Below are positions 7,247 through 17,733 of a stretch of 64,000 bases of DNA, piece after piece (position 1 is the stretch's first letter; each line of letters opens with the position of its first letter). Both the position numbers and the translations under genes were made by a program. Source of the stretch: Bacteroidota bacterium (GTDB taxonomy: Bacteria; Bacteroidota; Bacteroidia; B-17B0; Aurantibacillaceae); the NCBI GenBank assembly GCA_947450025.1, contig CANFTW010000002.1, forward strand, positions 248,001-312,000. Direction: 5' to 3'. Below the pieces are notes generated by a model, which was not told the DNA's origin, ran no database searches, and worked only from the letters and a program-made list of their open reading frames with translations.

Positions 7247-9409
7247 TTGGAAAACAAAAAAGATATTTTATCAAGAACGTATTTAGTGTACATATTTTTA
7301 TGTGTCTTTGCTATTTCTATTCTTTATAAGATCTGTATTATCCAATTTAAAGAAGGTGCTGAATGGAAAGCAAAAGCGGAAGCCTTTAATACACAATTAC
7401 ATGAAATACAAGCCGTAAGAGGAAATATTTTTGATATTAATGGAAACTTACTAGCAACATCACTTCCCTATTACGAAGTAGCCGTTGATATAAATGCTCC
7501 CTCTATTGATAAAAAATTATTTGAATCGAAAGTTGATTCACTTGGCTATCTTTTAGCTGAACTATTTAAAGATAAATCTGCCAAACAATACACAAAATTA
7601 TTACGTAAAGCTCGTAAAAGCGGTGACCGTTATGTGGTTTTAAAACGTAACGTACCTTACAAAGATTTACAGACTTTAAAAACGTTCCCTATTTTTAAAA
7701 GAGGGAAACGCGGAGGTTTAGTCACTCTTCAAACCAACAAGCGCGAACGTCCTTTTAAAATGCTAGCTGCACGTTCAATTGGGTATGTTCAATATCAACA
7801 AGATGACACTTTAAAGGTTGGTTTAGAAGGGGCATATGACACATTGTTAATGGGAGTTAGTGGCCAACGACTCATGCAAAAAATAGCTGGCGATGTATGG
7901 CGACCAATCAATGATGAAAATGAAGTTGAGCCAAAAGATGGTAGCGACTTATATACCACTATAGATATTAATATTCAAGATGTTGCCGAAAACGCATTAT
8001 TAAAAACGTTATTAAAAAACAATGCCTCACATGGTTGTGCTATTTTAATGGAAGTTAAAACAGGAGAAATTAAAGCTATAGCAAATTTAACAAGAAATGG
8101 AAAAGACTCTAGCTCGTATTCTTATTCAGAAAATTTAAACTATGCCATTGGCTATGCAACAGAACCAGGTTCAACATTTAAATTGGCATCTTACATGGCC
8201 GTTATGGATGATTACAATTTAAGTTTAGAAGAAAAAATCACTGTTGGTAATGGAGAAGTAACGTATTATAATAAAACCATTAAAGATCATGATGCACCAG
8301 AAACATCTGTTTTAACTTTAAAAAGAGCATTTGAAGTTTCTTCAAACGTTGCCGTTGCAAAAACCATTGTTAAATATTACTCAAAAAATCCTCAACAGTA
8401 TATAAATAAATTAAAATCATTTCATTTAAATCAAAAATTAGGCATAGCTCTTCCAGGTGAGGCTAATCCTTTAATTAAAGAACCTAAAAGTAAAGATTGG
8501 TCAGGCCTAACATTACCACAAATAAGTTATGGATACGAGAGTTTAATTACCCCTCTTCAAACATTAACTCTATACAATGCAATTGCGAATGATGGAAAAA
8601 TGGTGAAGCCACGTTTTGAAAGAGAAGTTAAACGAAATGGGATAACAGTGAAAACATTTAGCACCGAGGTTATTGCTGAACAAATTGTAAAGCCATCAAC
8701 CGTAAAAAAAGCTAAAGAAATGTTGGAAGGAGTTGTTGAGCATGGAACTGGAAAAGGGTTGAACATTACTGCATTTAAAGTAGGCGGAAAAACAGGTACA
8801 GCACAAATTGCTAAAACAGGCGTTAAAAGAGGAAGCGGAAAAACTGCATATGGTGATGAAGGTGATAGAAATTATCAAGCCTCTTTTGTTGGATATTTTC
8901 CAGCTGATAAACCATTATATACATGCATTGTCATTATTAATTCTCCAAGTAATGGGATTTATTATGGTGGATTAGTCGCAGGACCAGTGTTTAAAGAAAT
9001 CGCCGAAAAAGTATATTCAAGTAGCTTAGATTTTTTAGAGCCCATAAACTACAAGCCAACACTTTTAACGAAAGCTCCAGAAACCATAAAATCGAAAAAT
9101 AATGAAATGTTAGCTGTTTCAAAATCCTTAAATCTTAAATCAAAATCATCTTCCTCAGAAGATGCTTATGTATCAAGAAACATTAAAGATTCAACAACTA
9201 TTTCATTTCAAACTAACAATCTAGAAAGTCAATTAAAAAAAGGAATCATACCGAACTTAAATGGTTTGTCGGCAAAAGATGCGTTGTTTTTATTAGAAAA
9301 TTGTGGGCTTCATGTAAAATTATTAGGCATTGGCTCAGTCAAAAAACAATCGCTTGAAGCGGGGCAAAAATTTAATAAAGGAGATAAAATAACATTGATA
9401 CTTAGTTAA
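7247..9409 (+). CDS. ftsI: septal transpeptidase (penicillin-binding protein, FtsI/PBP3 class) with PASTA domain
   Basis: Class B penicillin-binding protein that cross-links septal peptidoglycan. The 720 residues comprise a membrane anchor (YLVYIFLCVFAISILYKICI), a PBP dimerisation region from about residue 55 (VRGNIFDINGNLLAT), and a transpeptidase domain with SxxK at Ser309/Lys312 (EPGSTFKLA), SSN at 365-367 and KTGTAQ at 515-520. A C-terminal PASTA domain (GIIPNLNGLSAKDALFLLEN onward) follows a serine-rich linker. PASTA on a division PBP is also seen in SpoVD/PBP2X. Translation starts at TTG 7247. FtsW, the partner glycosyltransferase, is in the same operon. Confidence 0.95.
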   Translation: MENKKDILSRTYLVYIFLCVFAISILYKICIIQFKEGAEWKAKAEAFNTQLHEIQAVRGNIFDINGNLLATSLPYYEVAVDINAPSIDKKLFESKVDSLGYLLAELFKDKSAKQYTKLLRKARKSGDRYVVLKRNVPYKDLQTLKTFPIFKRGKRGGLVTLQTNKRERPFKMLAARSIGYVQYQQDDTLKVGLEGAYDTLLMGVSGQRLMQKIAGDVWRPINDENEVEPKDGSDLYTTIDINIQDVAENALLKTLLKNNASHGCAILMEVKTGEIKAIANLTRNGKDSSSYSYSENLNYAIGYATEPGSTFKLASYMAVMDDYNLSLEEKITVGNGEVTYYNKTIKDHDAPETSVLTLKRAFEVSSNVAVAKTIVKYYSKNPQQYINKLKSFHLNQKLGIALPGEANPLIKEPKSKDWSGLTLPQISYGYESLITPLQTLTLYNAIANDGKMVKPRFEREVKRNGITVKTFSTEVIAEQIVKPSTVKKAKEMLEGVVEHGTGKGLNITAFKVGGKTGTAQIAKTGVKRGSGKTAYGDEGDRNYQASFVGYFPADKPLYTCIVIINSPSNGIYYGGLVAGPVFKEIAEKVYSSSLDFLEPINYKPTLLTKAPETIKSKNNEMLAVSKSLNLKSKSSSSEDAYVSRNIKDSTTISFQTNNLESQLKKGIIPNLNGLSAKDALFLLENCGLHVKLLGIGSVKKQSLEAGQKFNKGDKITLILS

Positions 9410-9410
9410 A

Positions 9411-10874
9411 GTGAAATTATTAAGCGACATATTATATAAAACTCGATTAGAGGAAATCATTGGTTCTACTAATGTGGCTATCTCATCAGTTACCTTTGAT
9501 TCACGCAAAGTTAAAAAAGATTCATTATTTATAGCTACCAGAGGCACAGCATCTGATGGTCATCATTATATAGAACTAGCTATCGAAAACGGAGCTGTAG
9601 CTGTTGTTTGTGAATATTTACCAGAAACATTGAAGGAAAATGTTACTTATGTAAAGGTCTTAGATTCTTCTGCTTCATTAGGTTACATTGCCTGCAATTT
9701 TTACGATAATCCGTCCGAAAAATTAAAGCTGATTGGTATTACGGGAACAAATGGGAAAACCACTACCGTTACTTTATTATTTAATTTATTTAGAGGTTTA
9801 GGATATAATGTTGGTTTATTATCGACAGTAGAAAATAAAATTAATAATACTGTAATTCCTTCTACACATACTACTCCAGATGCGTTAGCCTTAAATGAAT
9901 TATTAGCTAAAATGGTTGAAGCTGGATGTCAGTACGCCTTTATGGAAGTAAGTTCTCATGCTATTGTTCAACATCGTATTACAGGACTAAAATTTACTGG
10001 AGCTGCCTTTTCAAACATCACTCACGATCATTTAGATTATCATAAAACATTTGAAGAATATATCAAAGCAAAAAAAATGTTCTTCGATAACTTACAAGAC
10101 GATGCTTTTGCTTTAACAAATAAGGATGATAGAAATGGCTCAGTAATGTTACAAAATACAAAAGCTAAAAAATATTCTTACGGATTAAAATCAATAGCAG
10201 ACTTTAAATGCCGAGTGGTTGAAAATCATTTGAATGGTTTATTATTAAGTATTGACAATCAAGAAGTGTGGGTGAAATTAATCGGATCGTTTAATGCATA
10301 TAACGTATTAGTTGTATACTCAATTGCCCTATTATTAAAACAAGATAAAGTGCAAGTTTTAACAACATTAAGCAATTTAAATTCAGTAGAAGGACGTTTT
10401 CAATACATCAAATCAAAAAATGGCATTGTAGCCATTGTAGATTATGCTCACACTCCAGATGCTTTAAAAAATGTTTTAGAAACGATTAAAGATATTCGAA
10501 CAGGAAATGAACAAGTCATCACATTAGTAGGTTGTGGTGGGGATAGGGATTCTGCTAAACGTCCTATCATGGCTCAAATAGCTTGTGAATACAGCAACAA
10601 GGTAATCTTAACAAGCGACAATCCTCGTAGCGAAGATCCAGAAGTTATTTTAAATCAAATGCAAGCTGGAATCAATCCTGTGGATATGAAAAAAACTTTG
10701 CGAATCAGTGATAGAAAAGAAGCTATTAGAACTGCAGTAGCTTTTGGAAAAGAAGGAGATATCATTTTAATAGCAGGAAAAGGGCACGAAAAATACCAAG
10801 AGATAAAAGGTGTAAAACACCCATTTGATGACTTTGAAATTGTAAAAGAAAACTTTAAAACACTAGAGATATAA
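9411..10874 (+). CDS. murE: UDP-N-acetylmuramoyl-L-alanyl-D-glutamate--2,6-diaminopimelate ligase
   Basis: Cytosolic Mur ligase that adds the third stem-peptide residue. 487 residues with the usual three domains: an N-terminal UDP-binding domain, a central ATPase with TGTNGKTTT at 111-119 (Lys116), and a C-terminal ligase domain. The DNPR motif at 403-406 is the signature of enzymes that use meso-diaminopimelate rather than lysine, so the cell wall is predicted to be of the DAP type. GTG start at 9411, one base after the ftsI stop. It is followed by mraY after a one-base gap, in a tightly packed operon. Confidence 0.95.
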   Translation: MKLLSDILYKTRLEEIIGSTNVAISSVTFDSRKVKKDSLFIATRGTASDGHHYIELAIENGAVAVVCEYLPETLKENVTYVKVLDSSASLGYIACNFYDNPSEKLKLIGITGTNGKTTTVTLLFNLFRGLGYNVGLLSTVENKINNTVIPSTHTTPDALALNELLAKMVEAGCQYAFMEVSSHAIVQHRITGLKFTGAAFSNITHDHLDYHKTFEEYIKAKKMFFDNLQDDAFALTNKDDRNGSVMLQNTKAKKYSYGLKSIADFKCRVVENHLNGLLLSIDNQEVWVKLIGSFNAYNVLVVYSIALLLKQDKVQVLTTLSNLNSVEGRFQYIKSKNGIVAIVDYAHTPDALKNVLETIKDIRTGNEQVITLVGCGGDRDSAKRPIMAQIACEYSNKVILTSDNPRSEDPEVILNQMQAGINPVDMKKTLRISDRKEAIRTAVAFGKEGDIILIAGKGHEKYQEIKGVKHPFDDFEIVKENFKTLEI

Positions 10875-10875
10875 T

Positions 10876-12144
10876 ATGTTTTACTATTTATTCCATTACC
10901 TCGACCAACACTTTAACTTCCCTGGAGCAGGAGTGTTTCAATACATCTCTTTCAGAGCAGCGTTAGCTTTATTATCATCGTTGATTATATCCATGGTATT
11001 TGGAAAACGTATTATCAATTATATCCGCAAAAAACAAATTGGAGAAACTATCAGAGAATTAGGATTAGAAGGACAAAATGAAAAAGCTGGAACACCAACC
11101 ATGGGTGGTTTAATTATTTTGGCAGCTATCATCATTCCCACGTTATTATTTGCTAAAGTACATAACGTCTATATTGTCTGGATGATGATCTCAACTGTAT
11201 GGTTGGGTTGCATTGGTTTCTTAGATGACTACATTAAAGTGTTTAAGAAAAACAAAGAAGGCTTAAAAGGTAAATTTAAAGTAGTTGGACAAATAGGGAT
11301 TGGTTTATTAGTTGGTGCGGTATTTTATTTTCACCCAGATGTAGTAATTAAAGAACGTGTAACAGCAAATCAACAAGCCGCTTATTCATTTGATGAGGCC
11401 ATTAGTGCAAAAAAAGATTTAGCATTACCTAAATATTCCGCTACCCCAATCAAAACAATAAAAACAACAATACCGTTTGTAAAAAACAATGAGTTTGATT
11501 ACGTAAGTGTACTATCTTTTATGGGAGATAAAGCCGTAAAATATGGTTGGTTAATTTTTATACCAATTGTTATTTTAATTGTCACAGCCGTATCTAATGG
11601 TGCCAATATAACTGATGGCATTGACGGATTAGCAGCAGGAACAAGTGCCATCATTGGAACAACTTTAGGGATTTTAGCATACGTGAGTGGTAACACTGTT
11701 TTTGCTGATTACTTAAATATCATGTACATCCCAAACACTGGTGAGCTCGTGGTGTTTATGGCAGCCTTTGTTGGAGCATGTGTTGGTTTCTTGTGGTATA
11801 ATGCCTACCCAGCACAAGTGTTCATGGGTGATACAGGAAGTCTAGCATTAGGTGGTATCATAGCAGTATTCGCAATCGCTATTCGTAAAGAATTATTAAT
11901 TCCAATTTTATGTGGGGTATTCTTAATCGAAAACTTATCTGTGATCATGCAAGTATTTTATTTTAAATACCAACGCAAAAAACACGGATTAGAATTCGCA
12001 AAAGCAAATCGCTTATTTAAAATGGCGCCTTTACACCATCACTATCAAAAATCAGGATTTCATGAGTCAAAAATTGTGATGCGTTTTTTCATCATCGGAA
12101 TCATGTTAGCAGCACTTACGATTGTAACATTAAAATTAAGATAG
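10876..12144 (+). CDS. mraY: phospho-N-acetylmuramoyl-pentapeptide-transferase
   Basis: Integral membrane enzyme that transfers phospho-MurNAc-pentapeptide to undecaprenyl phosphate, forming lipid I. 422 residues with about ten membrane helices. Key residues are visible: the DD pair 117-118 in FLDDYIKVF, Asp247 in [11 protein letters not shown], and [12 protein letters not shown] near the C-terminus. It is about 60 residues longer than E. coli MraY. The excess lies around residues 155-215, between a membrane helix ending in VFYFHPDV and the next beginning VKYGWLIFI, and reads as a soluble loop. Such insertions are known in Bacteroidota. Confidence 0.95.
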   Translation: MFYYLFHYLDQHFNFPGAGVFQYISFRAALALLSSLIISMVFGKRIINYIRKKQIGETIRELGLEGQNEKAGTPTMGGLIILAAIIIPTLLFAKVHNVYIVWMMISTVWLGCIGFLDDYIKVFKKNKEGLKGKFKVVGQIGIGLLVGAVFYFHPDVVIKERVTANQQAAYSFDEAISAKKDLALPKYSATPIKTIKTTIPFVKNNEFDYVSVLSFMGDKAVKYGWLIFIPIVILIVTAVSNGANITDGIDGLAAGTSAIIGTTLGILAYVSGNTVFADYLNIMYIPNTGELVVFMAAFVGACVGFLWYNAYPAQVFMGDTGSLALGGIIAVFAIAIRKELLIPILCGVFLIENLSVIMQVFYFKYQRKKHGLEFAKANRLFKMAPLHHHYQKSGFHESKIVMRFFIIGIMLAALTIVTLKLR

Positions 12145-12151
12145 CAATAAA

Positions 12152-13498
12152 TTGAATAAACGAATTGTGATATTAGGTAGCGGCGAAAGCGGAGTTGGCA
12201 GTGCAATATTAGCGCAGTCAAAGGGCTTTAGCGTGTTCGTATCCGACAAGGGTTTGATTCAAGATAAATATAAATCAGAATTACAAAAATATAACATTGC
12301 ATTTGAAGAAGGTACTCATACAGAGGATTTAATTTTAAATGCAACAGAGATTATCAAGAGTCCTGGTATTCCTGATAAAGTAGAGCTGATTAAAAAAGCT
12401 AAAGAAAAAAACATTCCCGTAATTTCTGAAATAGAATTTGCAGGACGTTATACAAACGCTAAAAAAATATGCATCACTGGCAGTAACGGGAAAACCACCA
12501 CTACCCTACTCACTTACCACATCCTTAAAAAAGCTGGATACAATGTTGGTTTAGGTGGTAATGTAGGTAAGAGTTTTGCCTATCAAGTAGCAACCGAAAA
12601 TTTTGATTACTATGTTTTAGAATTAAGTAGCTTTCAATTAGATGGCATGTATGATTTTAAAGCAGATGTGGCCATTTTATTAAATATCACTCCAGATCAC
12701 TTGGATAGATATGAATACAAATTTGAGAATTACGTCGCTTCTAAATTTCGTATTACTCAAAATCAAACAGAAAAAGATGCCTTTGTGTATTGTGCTGATG
12801 ATAAAGTGATGGAAGAATTTATGCAGCAACATCCTATCAAAGCTGAACGCATTCCGTTCAGCATCAAAAAAAAGATAGATGGCAACGGCGCTTTTTTACA
12901 AGAAAATGAAATAACCCTTAATTATAATAATAACCCTAAACCCTTAATTATGACCCTAGAACAATTAGCTTTGGCAGGTAAACACAACGTTTACAACTCA
13001 ATGGCTGCATCAATGGCAGCGCGTATCGTAGACATACGTAAAGACATTATCCGCGAAAGTTTAGAAGACTTCGTAAATGTTGAACACCGATTAGAATTTG
13101 TTGCCTCTATTAATGGTATTGAATTTATTAACGATTCAAAAGCAACTAATATTAACTCAACTTGGTACGCATTAGAAAGTATGCAAAAACCAACTGTATT
13201 AATTTTAGGTGGCCAAGATAAAGGAAACAATTATGATGAATTACTTGACTTAGTAAAAGAAAAAGTAAAAGCAATTGTTTGCTTAGGTGTTGATAATAAA
13301 AAAATCATCAAAGCATTTAAAGGTTCTGTGGAAAATATCATGGAAGCTGGATCAGCTGCTGAAGCTGTAGCTATGTCATATAAATTAGCAACTAAAGGAG
13401 ATGCTGTATTATTATCTCCTGCATGCGCAAGTTTTGATTTATTCCAAAACTATGAAGATAGAGGTGTTCAATTTAAATCTGCAGTAAGAGGTTTATAA
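12152..13498 (+). CDS. murD: UDP-N-acetylmuramoylalanine--D-glutamate ligase
   Basis: Adds D-glutamate to UDP-MurNAc-L-Ala in the cytosol. 448 residues: an N-terminal Rossmann domain (RIVILGSGESGVGSA), a central ATPase with ITGSNGKTTTTLL near residue 110 and the Mur-ligase LNITPDHLDRY block, and a C-terminal domain from about residue 305 (VEHRLEFVASINGIEFINDS) ending SPACASFDLFQNYEDRG. TTG start at 12152. The next gene, two bases later, repeats only this C-terminal domain. Confidence 0.95.
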   Translation: MNKRIVILGSGESGVGSAILAQSKGFSVFVSDKGLIQDKYKSELQKYNIAFEEGTHTEDLILNATEIIKSPGIPDKVELIKKAKEKNIPVISEIEFAGRYTNAKKICITGSNGKTTTTLLTYHILKKAGYNVGLGGNVGKSFAYQVATENFDYYVLELSSFQLDGMYDFKADVAILLNITPDHLDRYEYKFENYVASKFRITQNQTEKDAFVYCADDKVMEEFMQQHPIKAERIPFSIKKKIDGNGAFLQENEITLNYNNNPKPLIMTLEQLALAGKHNVYNSMAASMAARIVDIRKDIIRESLEDFVNVEHRLEFVASINGIEFINDSKATNINSTWYALESMQKPTVLILGGQDKGNNYDELLDLVKEKVKAIVCLGVDNKKIIKAFKGSVENIMEAGSAAEAVAMSYKLATKGDAVLLSPACASFDLFQNYEDRGVQFKSAVRGL

Positions 13499-13500
13499 TC

Positions 13501-13965
13501 ATGAAGGAAATTGCATTAGGTCAAAAAACATTCTCTATTGATAGAGAAACAGACCATAATTTTGAATTTGTAGCGACTATAAATGACGTCACGTTCATTA
13601 ACGATTCAAAGGCAACAAATGCAAAGCATGCAGTTGAAAGTATTAACTCTTTAGATGCAGAAATTGTATTGATTTTAGGAGGAGATGATTTGAAAACAGA
13701 TTATTCGTGGTTTACTAATATCAATTACTACAATATTAAAACGGTTATTTATTACGGACGTCGTTTTTCCGAAATAAAAAACATATTTAATAAACATGTC
13801 ATGGTCATTGTAGCTGATAATTTAGAAAGTGCTGTAGAAGTATCAAAGGCAAAGGCTATTAAAAACCAAGCGGTTTTATTTTCGCCAGCGTGCCCAAGCT
13901 TCGACCCTTTTGACAATTATAAGAATAGAGGAAATAAATTTAAAGAGTTAGTATTAAATAGATAA
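13501..13965 (+). CDS. orphan MurD C-terminal-domain protein
   Basis: A 154-residue protein that aligns only with the C-terminal domain of the murD product just upstream. Shared blocks include FVATINDVTFINDSKATNA versus FVASINGIEFINDSKATNI, the VLILGG strand, and SPACPSFDPFDNYKNRG versus SPACASFDLFQNYEDRG. The UDP-binding and ATPase domains are absent, so it cannot be a ligase by itself. The frame is intact with a clean ATG two bases after the murD stop, and conserved motifs persist, which argues against simple decay. It probably arose by partial tandem duplication. The role is unknown; a regulator or partner of MurD is one inference. Confidence 0.85.
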   Translation: MKEIALGQKTFSIDRETDHNFEFVATINDVTFINDSKATNAKHAVESINSLDAEIVLILGGDDLKTDYSWFTNINYYNIKTVIYYGRRFSEIKNIFNKHVMVIVADNLESAVEVSKAKAIKNQAVLFSPACPSFDPFDNYKNRGNKFKELVLNR

Positions 13966-14029
13966 AAGATTTATGATTAAGGATAAAAGAAATCCTGTAT
14001 CATTTATGACACATCATTAATCAAATAAA

Positions 14030-15187
14030 ATGAAACAATTATCATACTTAAAAGGAGATAGAGTGATTTGGGTAATAGTATTTCTATTATCATTACTATC
14101 TATTTTAGTTGTATATAGTTCGGTTGTTACATTAGCTAATAAATTTAAGCAAGGAAACGCTGAAATGTTTTTATTAAAACATGCCTTTCTAATAATTTGT
14201 GGTATTTTAATAATGTATTTTATTCATAAATTAAAATACACTATATTTTCTCGAGCAGCACAAATAGGCATTTTCTTAGTTATTCCCTTATTATTATTTA
14301 CCTTACTGAAAGGTGTAAGTGCAGGTGAAGCAAGCAGATGGATTGAGATTCCGGGGTTAGGGCTATCGTTTCAATCATCTGATTTAGCTAAAATTATTTT
14401 ATTAATTTTTGTAGCTCGAACACTTACAATTCGTCAAGGACAATTAGAGGATTTTAAATCAGTTATTAAATACTTATTAATCCCTATTGGTATAATATGT
14501 GCGCTAATTTTACCAGCAAACTTTTCTACAGCTGCATTACTCTTTATGAACTGTTTATTTTTAATGTTTGTAGGGAGAGTTAAGTTGAAATTTATCATGT
14601 ATATACTTGGTGCTTGCATTGGGTTTGCTTTATTACTAGGTATAGTTATCTACCAATTTCCTGATTTAATAAGACGTGGCGCAACATGGAAAGCACGTAT
14701 TGAAAATTTCAGTAAAGGTGATTCAAATAGTAACTATCAAAGTGAACAGGCAAAAATTGCCATAGCAACGGGAGGAATAATTGGTAAAGGTCCAGGAAAT
14801 AGTACACAGCGTGCTTTTTTACCACAAGCTCATAATGATTTTATTTATGCCATTATAATTGAAGAGTATGGTCTTTTTACAGGCTTTGCAATGATATTCC
14901 TTTATATGGTATTGTTATTTAGAGGAATACGCATCTTAAGGGATTCAGAAAAAACATTTGGAGGCTTAATGGCTGTTGGTTTAAGTTTTAGTTTGGTGTT
15001 TCAGGCATTAATTAATATGGCAGTTGCTGTTAATTTATTTCCTGTTACTGGTCAACCTTTACCATTAGTAAGTATGGGAGGAACATCTATTTGGTTTACC
15101 TGTATCGCTATCGGTATTATTTTAAGTGTGAGTAAATCAAACGAAGAAAGCTCAGAAAAAGAAGAACAAGAAGTAATTACAGAATAA
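14030..15187 (+). CDS. ftsW: septal peptidoglycan glycosyltransferase FtsW (SEDS)
   Basis: A SEDS-family polytopic membrane protein that polymerises lipid II at the septum together with FtsI. 385 residues, about ten membrane helices, with conserved SEDS features: VSAGEASRWIEIPGLGLSFQ, QSEQAKIAIATGGIIGKGPG, the LPQAHNDFIYAIIIEEYG loop, and the PLPLVSMGGTS block near the C-terminus. It ends with a short acidic cytoplasmic tail. A 64-bp gap before it is one of the larger gaps in the cluster but shows no clear promoter. murG starts directly after its stop. Confidence 0.95.
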   Translation: MKQLSYLKGDRVIWVIVFLLSLLSILVVYSSVVTLANKFKQGNAEMFLLKHAFLIICGILIMYFIHKLKYTIFSRAAQIGIFLVIPLLLFTLLKGVSAGEASRWIEIPGLGLSFQSSDLAKIILLIFVARTLTIRQGQLEDFKSVIKYLLIPIGIICALILPANFSTAALLFMNCLFLMFVGRVKLKFIMYILGACIGFALLLGIVIYQFPDLIRRGATWKARIENFSKGDSNSNYQSEQAKIAIATGGIIGKGPGNSTQRAFLPQAHNDFIYAIIIEEYGLFTGFAMIFLYMVLLFRGIRILRDSEKTFGGLMAVGLSFSLVFQALINMAVAVNLFPVTGQPLPLVSMGGTSIWFTCIAIGIILSVSKSNEESSEKEEQEVITE

Positions 15188-16297
15188 ATGAAACCATTAA
15201 AAGTGATATTAAGCGGGGGCGGTACTGGAGGACATATATTTCCTGCGGTATCTATTGCTAACGAAATAAAAAAATTAGTACCACATGCTGATATATTATT
15301 TGTTGGAGCTTTAGGTAAAATGGAAATGGAGAAGGTTCCTGCCGCAGGCTATAAAATAATCGGAGTTCATATTGCTGGATTACAAAGAAAATTGACTTTA
15401 TCCAATTTAAAACTGCCATTTTTAATCATAAAGAGTTTGCTAAAAACCCGAAAAATCATAAAAGATTTTCAACCTCATGTTGTTGTAGGAACAGGGGGCT
15501 ACGCATCTGGTCCTTTATTAAAAGCGGCAGTTAACAAGGGGATTCCTGCTTTATTACAAGAACAAAACTCCTACGCTGGTATTACTAACAAAATTTTATC
15601 AAAAAAAGCTAGTAAAATATGCGTAGCCTATGAAGGGATGGAGAAATTTTTTCCAAAAGAAAAAATTATGTTAACCGGAAATCCAGTTCGCCAAGATTTA
15701 AAGGATGTCAAAAAATATCGTGAAGAAGCATTTAACTTCTTCAAATTAAGTTTCAATAAAAAAGTAATATTAGTTATTGGTGGAAGCTTAGGTGCTAGAA
15801 CCATAAACGAGGCTATAGGAGCAGAATTAAAAACGTTAGTTGACAATAATATACAGTTAATTTGGCAAACTGGAAAATCATATTATTCAATAGCTAAACA
15901 ACAAGTATCGCCTTATACTAATGATCATATTTATGCATTAGAATTTATTACTCGGATGGATTTAGCATATGCAGCAGCAGACATAGTGATTTCTAGAGCT
16001 GGGGCAAGTTCTGTTTCTGAACTTTGCAATATTGGAATGCCAAGTATTTTAGTTCCTTCTCCAAATGTTGCAGAAGATCATCAAACTAAAAATGCCATGG
16101 CATTAGTTAATAAAGAAGCTGCTATTTTGGTGAAAGACATAGAGGCAAAACAGACTCTCATTTCTACAGCACTAGCTTTAATAAATAATACTTCTCAACA
16201 AGTTACTTTAACAAATAATATTAGTCAAATGGCATTTCAAAATTCTGCTAATACCATTGCATTAGAAGTTTTAAAACTAGCTAACTATACTTTGTAA
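15188..16297 (+). CDS. murG: UDP-GlcNAc--lipid I GlcNAc transferase MurG
   Basis: Peripheral inner-membrane GT28 glycosyltransferase that converts lipid I to lipid II. 369 residues in two Rossmann domains. The N-terminal half has the glycine-rich GGGTGGHIFPAVSIA and GTGGYASGPLL. The C-terminal half has IGGSLGARTINEA and the UDP-GlcNAc site region ISRAGASSVSELCNIGMPSI followed by VAEDHQTKNA. The ATG follows the ftsW stop without a gap, and the last base of the murG stop is shared with the murC ATG (TAATG), a typical coupling arrangement. Confidence 0.95.
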   Translation: MKPLKVILSGGGTGGHIFPAVSIANEIKKLVPHADILFVGALGKMEMEKVPAAGYKIIGVHIAGLQRKLTLSNLKLPFLIIKSLLKTRKIIKDFQPHVVVGTGGYASGPLLKAAVNKGIPALLQEQNSYAGITNKILSKKASKICVAYEGMEKFFPKEKIMLTGNPVRQDLKDVKKYREEAFNFFKLSFNKKVILVIGGSLGARTINEAIGAELKTLVDNNIQLIWQTGKSYYSIAKQQVSPYTNDHIYALEFITRMDLAYAAADIVISRAGASSVSELCNIGMPSILVPSPNVAEDHQTKNAMALVNKEAAILVKDIEAKQTLISTALALINNTSQQVTLTNNISQMAFQNSANTIALEVLKLANYTL

Positions 16298-17682
16298 TGA
16301 ATATTCTAGATTATAAATTATATTATTTTTTAGGTGCTGGCGGCATTGGAATGAGCGCATTAGTGCGTTATTTCAATCATTACGGGAAAACCGTATATGG
16401 TTATGATAAAACAGAAACAGAATTAACATATCAATTACAATCAGAAGGTTCTCATTTACATTTCCATGAAGACGTTGCTTTAGTAAAGGAGTTATTTTCA
16501 AAATACCGTAAAGAGGATATTTTAGTGATTTATACCCCTGCAGTTCCAAAAGATCATGCTGAATTTGTATTTTTCCAAGAAAATGAATACCAATTACAAA
16601 AACGTGCTTGGGTATTAGGAGAGATTACTAAACAATTCCGCACAATTGCTATCGCTGGAACCCATGGAAAAACGACTACCACAACCTTAGTGACCCATAT
16701 TTTAAAAACAGCTGGAATTAACTGTTTTGCTTTTCTTGGAGGAATCTCACAAAATTACCATACCAACTTATTACTAGGAGATGCTTCAGATAAAGACGCT
16801 TATGTTGTAGTAGAAGCGGATGAATATGATCGATCATTCTTAACCTTACACCCATTTATTACTGTAATTACTAGTGTTGATGCAGATCATTTAGATATTT
16901 ATGGAGATAAAGATTCTATGCATCAGACTTACAGTCAGTTTGCAACTCAAGTTCAGAAAGATGGTTTTTTGATTGTTAAAAAAAATGTTGATAACGATTT
17001 GAGTCTCAAGGCAAAACGCCTCATCTACTCACTAAATTTAGATACGGAATATTCTGCCGATTCTATACATATTGCTGATGGAGAATTTTGCTATAACATC
17101 ATCAGTCCAATAGAGTCTGTAAGTCACGTAGCTATTGGGTTACCGGGTTTACATAATGTAGAAAATTCAATAGCAGCAGTAGCAGTTGCGCAGCAATTAG
17201 GTATTAAAGGCGATGTTATTAACGAAGCCTTACGTTCTTTTAAGGGAGTGAAACGAAGATTTGATTACCGAGTAAAATCTAAATCAGTCGTGTATATTGA
17301 TGATTATGCTCATCATCCGGAAGAATTAAGAGCTGCTATTACCGCAGCAAAACAATTATATCCAGATAAAAAAGTAACGGGCATTTTTCAACCTCATCTA
17401 TTTACACGAACTAGGGATTTTGCAGATGGCTTTGCGGAAAGTTTAGACTTACTTGATACATGTCTTTTACTAGACATTTATCCTGCACGTGAAAAACCAA
17501 TTCAAGGAATTAATTCTCAAATGTTGATAGACAAAATGAAAAGCGCTCAAAAATTTTTGATGAAAAAAGAAAATGTGATAGACTTTTTAAAAACACATCA
17601 ACCAGAAGTAATTATGACATTAGGTGCAGGAGATATAGATACGTTGATTTTACCGATTGAAAAATTACTAAATGAAAATTAA
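16297..17682 (+). CDS. murC: UDP-N-acetylmuramate--L-alanine ligase
   Basis: First Mur ligase, adding L-alanine to UDP-MurNAc. 461 residues: an N-terminal Rossmann fold (YYFLGAGGIGMSALVRY), the ATP-binding AGTHGKTTTTTLV, the central VDADHLDIYGD motif, and a C-terminal domain with VYIDDYAHHPEELRAAITAA and GIFQPHLFTRTRDF. All expected motifs are present at normal length. It overlaps murG by one base. In many phyla MurB and Ddl follow here; in this cluster ftsQ comes next and murB and ddl are absent. Confidence 0.95.
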   Translation: MNILDYKLYYFLGAGGIGMSALVRYFNHYGKTVYGYDKTETELTYQLQSEGSHLHFHEDVALVKELFSKYRKEDILVIYTPAVPKDHAEFVFFQENEYQLQKRAWVLGEITKQFRTIAIAGTHGKTTTTTLVTHILKTAGINCFAFLGGISQNYHTNLLLGDASDKDAYVVVEADEYDRSFLTLHPFITVITSVDADHLDIYGDKDSMHQTYSQFATQVQKDGFLIVKKNVDNDLSLKAKRLIYSLNLDTEYSADSIHIADGEFCYNIISPIESVSHVAIGLPGLHNVENSIAAVAVAQQLGIKGDVINEALRSFKGVKRRFDYRVKSKSVVYIDDYAHHPEELRAAITAAKQLYPDKKVTGIFQPHLFTRTRDFADGFAESLDLLDTCLLLDIYPAREKPIQGINSQMLIDKMKSAQKFLMKKENVIDFLKTHQPEVIMTLGAGDIDTLILPIEKLLNEN

Positions 17683-17733
17683 AACCTCAAGACATTTATT
17701 TAAACATAAAGTCTATTGCGGTTGAAAGACAAG

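Noticed and set aside
12891-12956. Repeated AACCCT/CCCTTAATT motif in murD as a regulatory repeat
   Set aside because: It is inside a well-conserved coding region and arises from Asn/Pro/Leu codons.
13501-13965. Orphan MurD domain as a pseudogene
   Set aside because: The frame is open with an ATG right after murD, and the conserved motifs of the domain are all kept; kept as a CDS.
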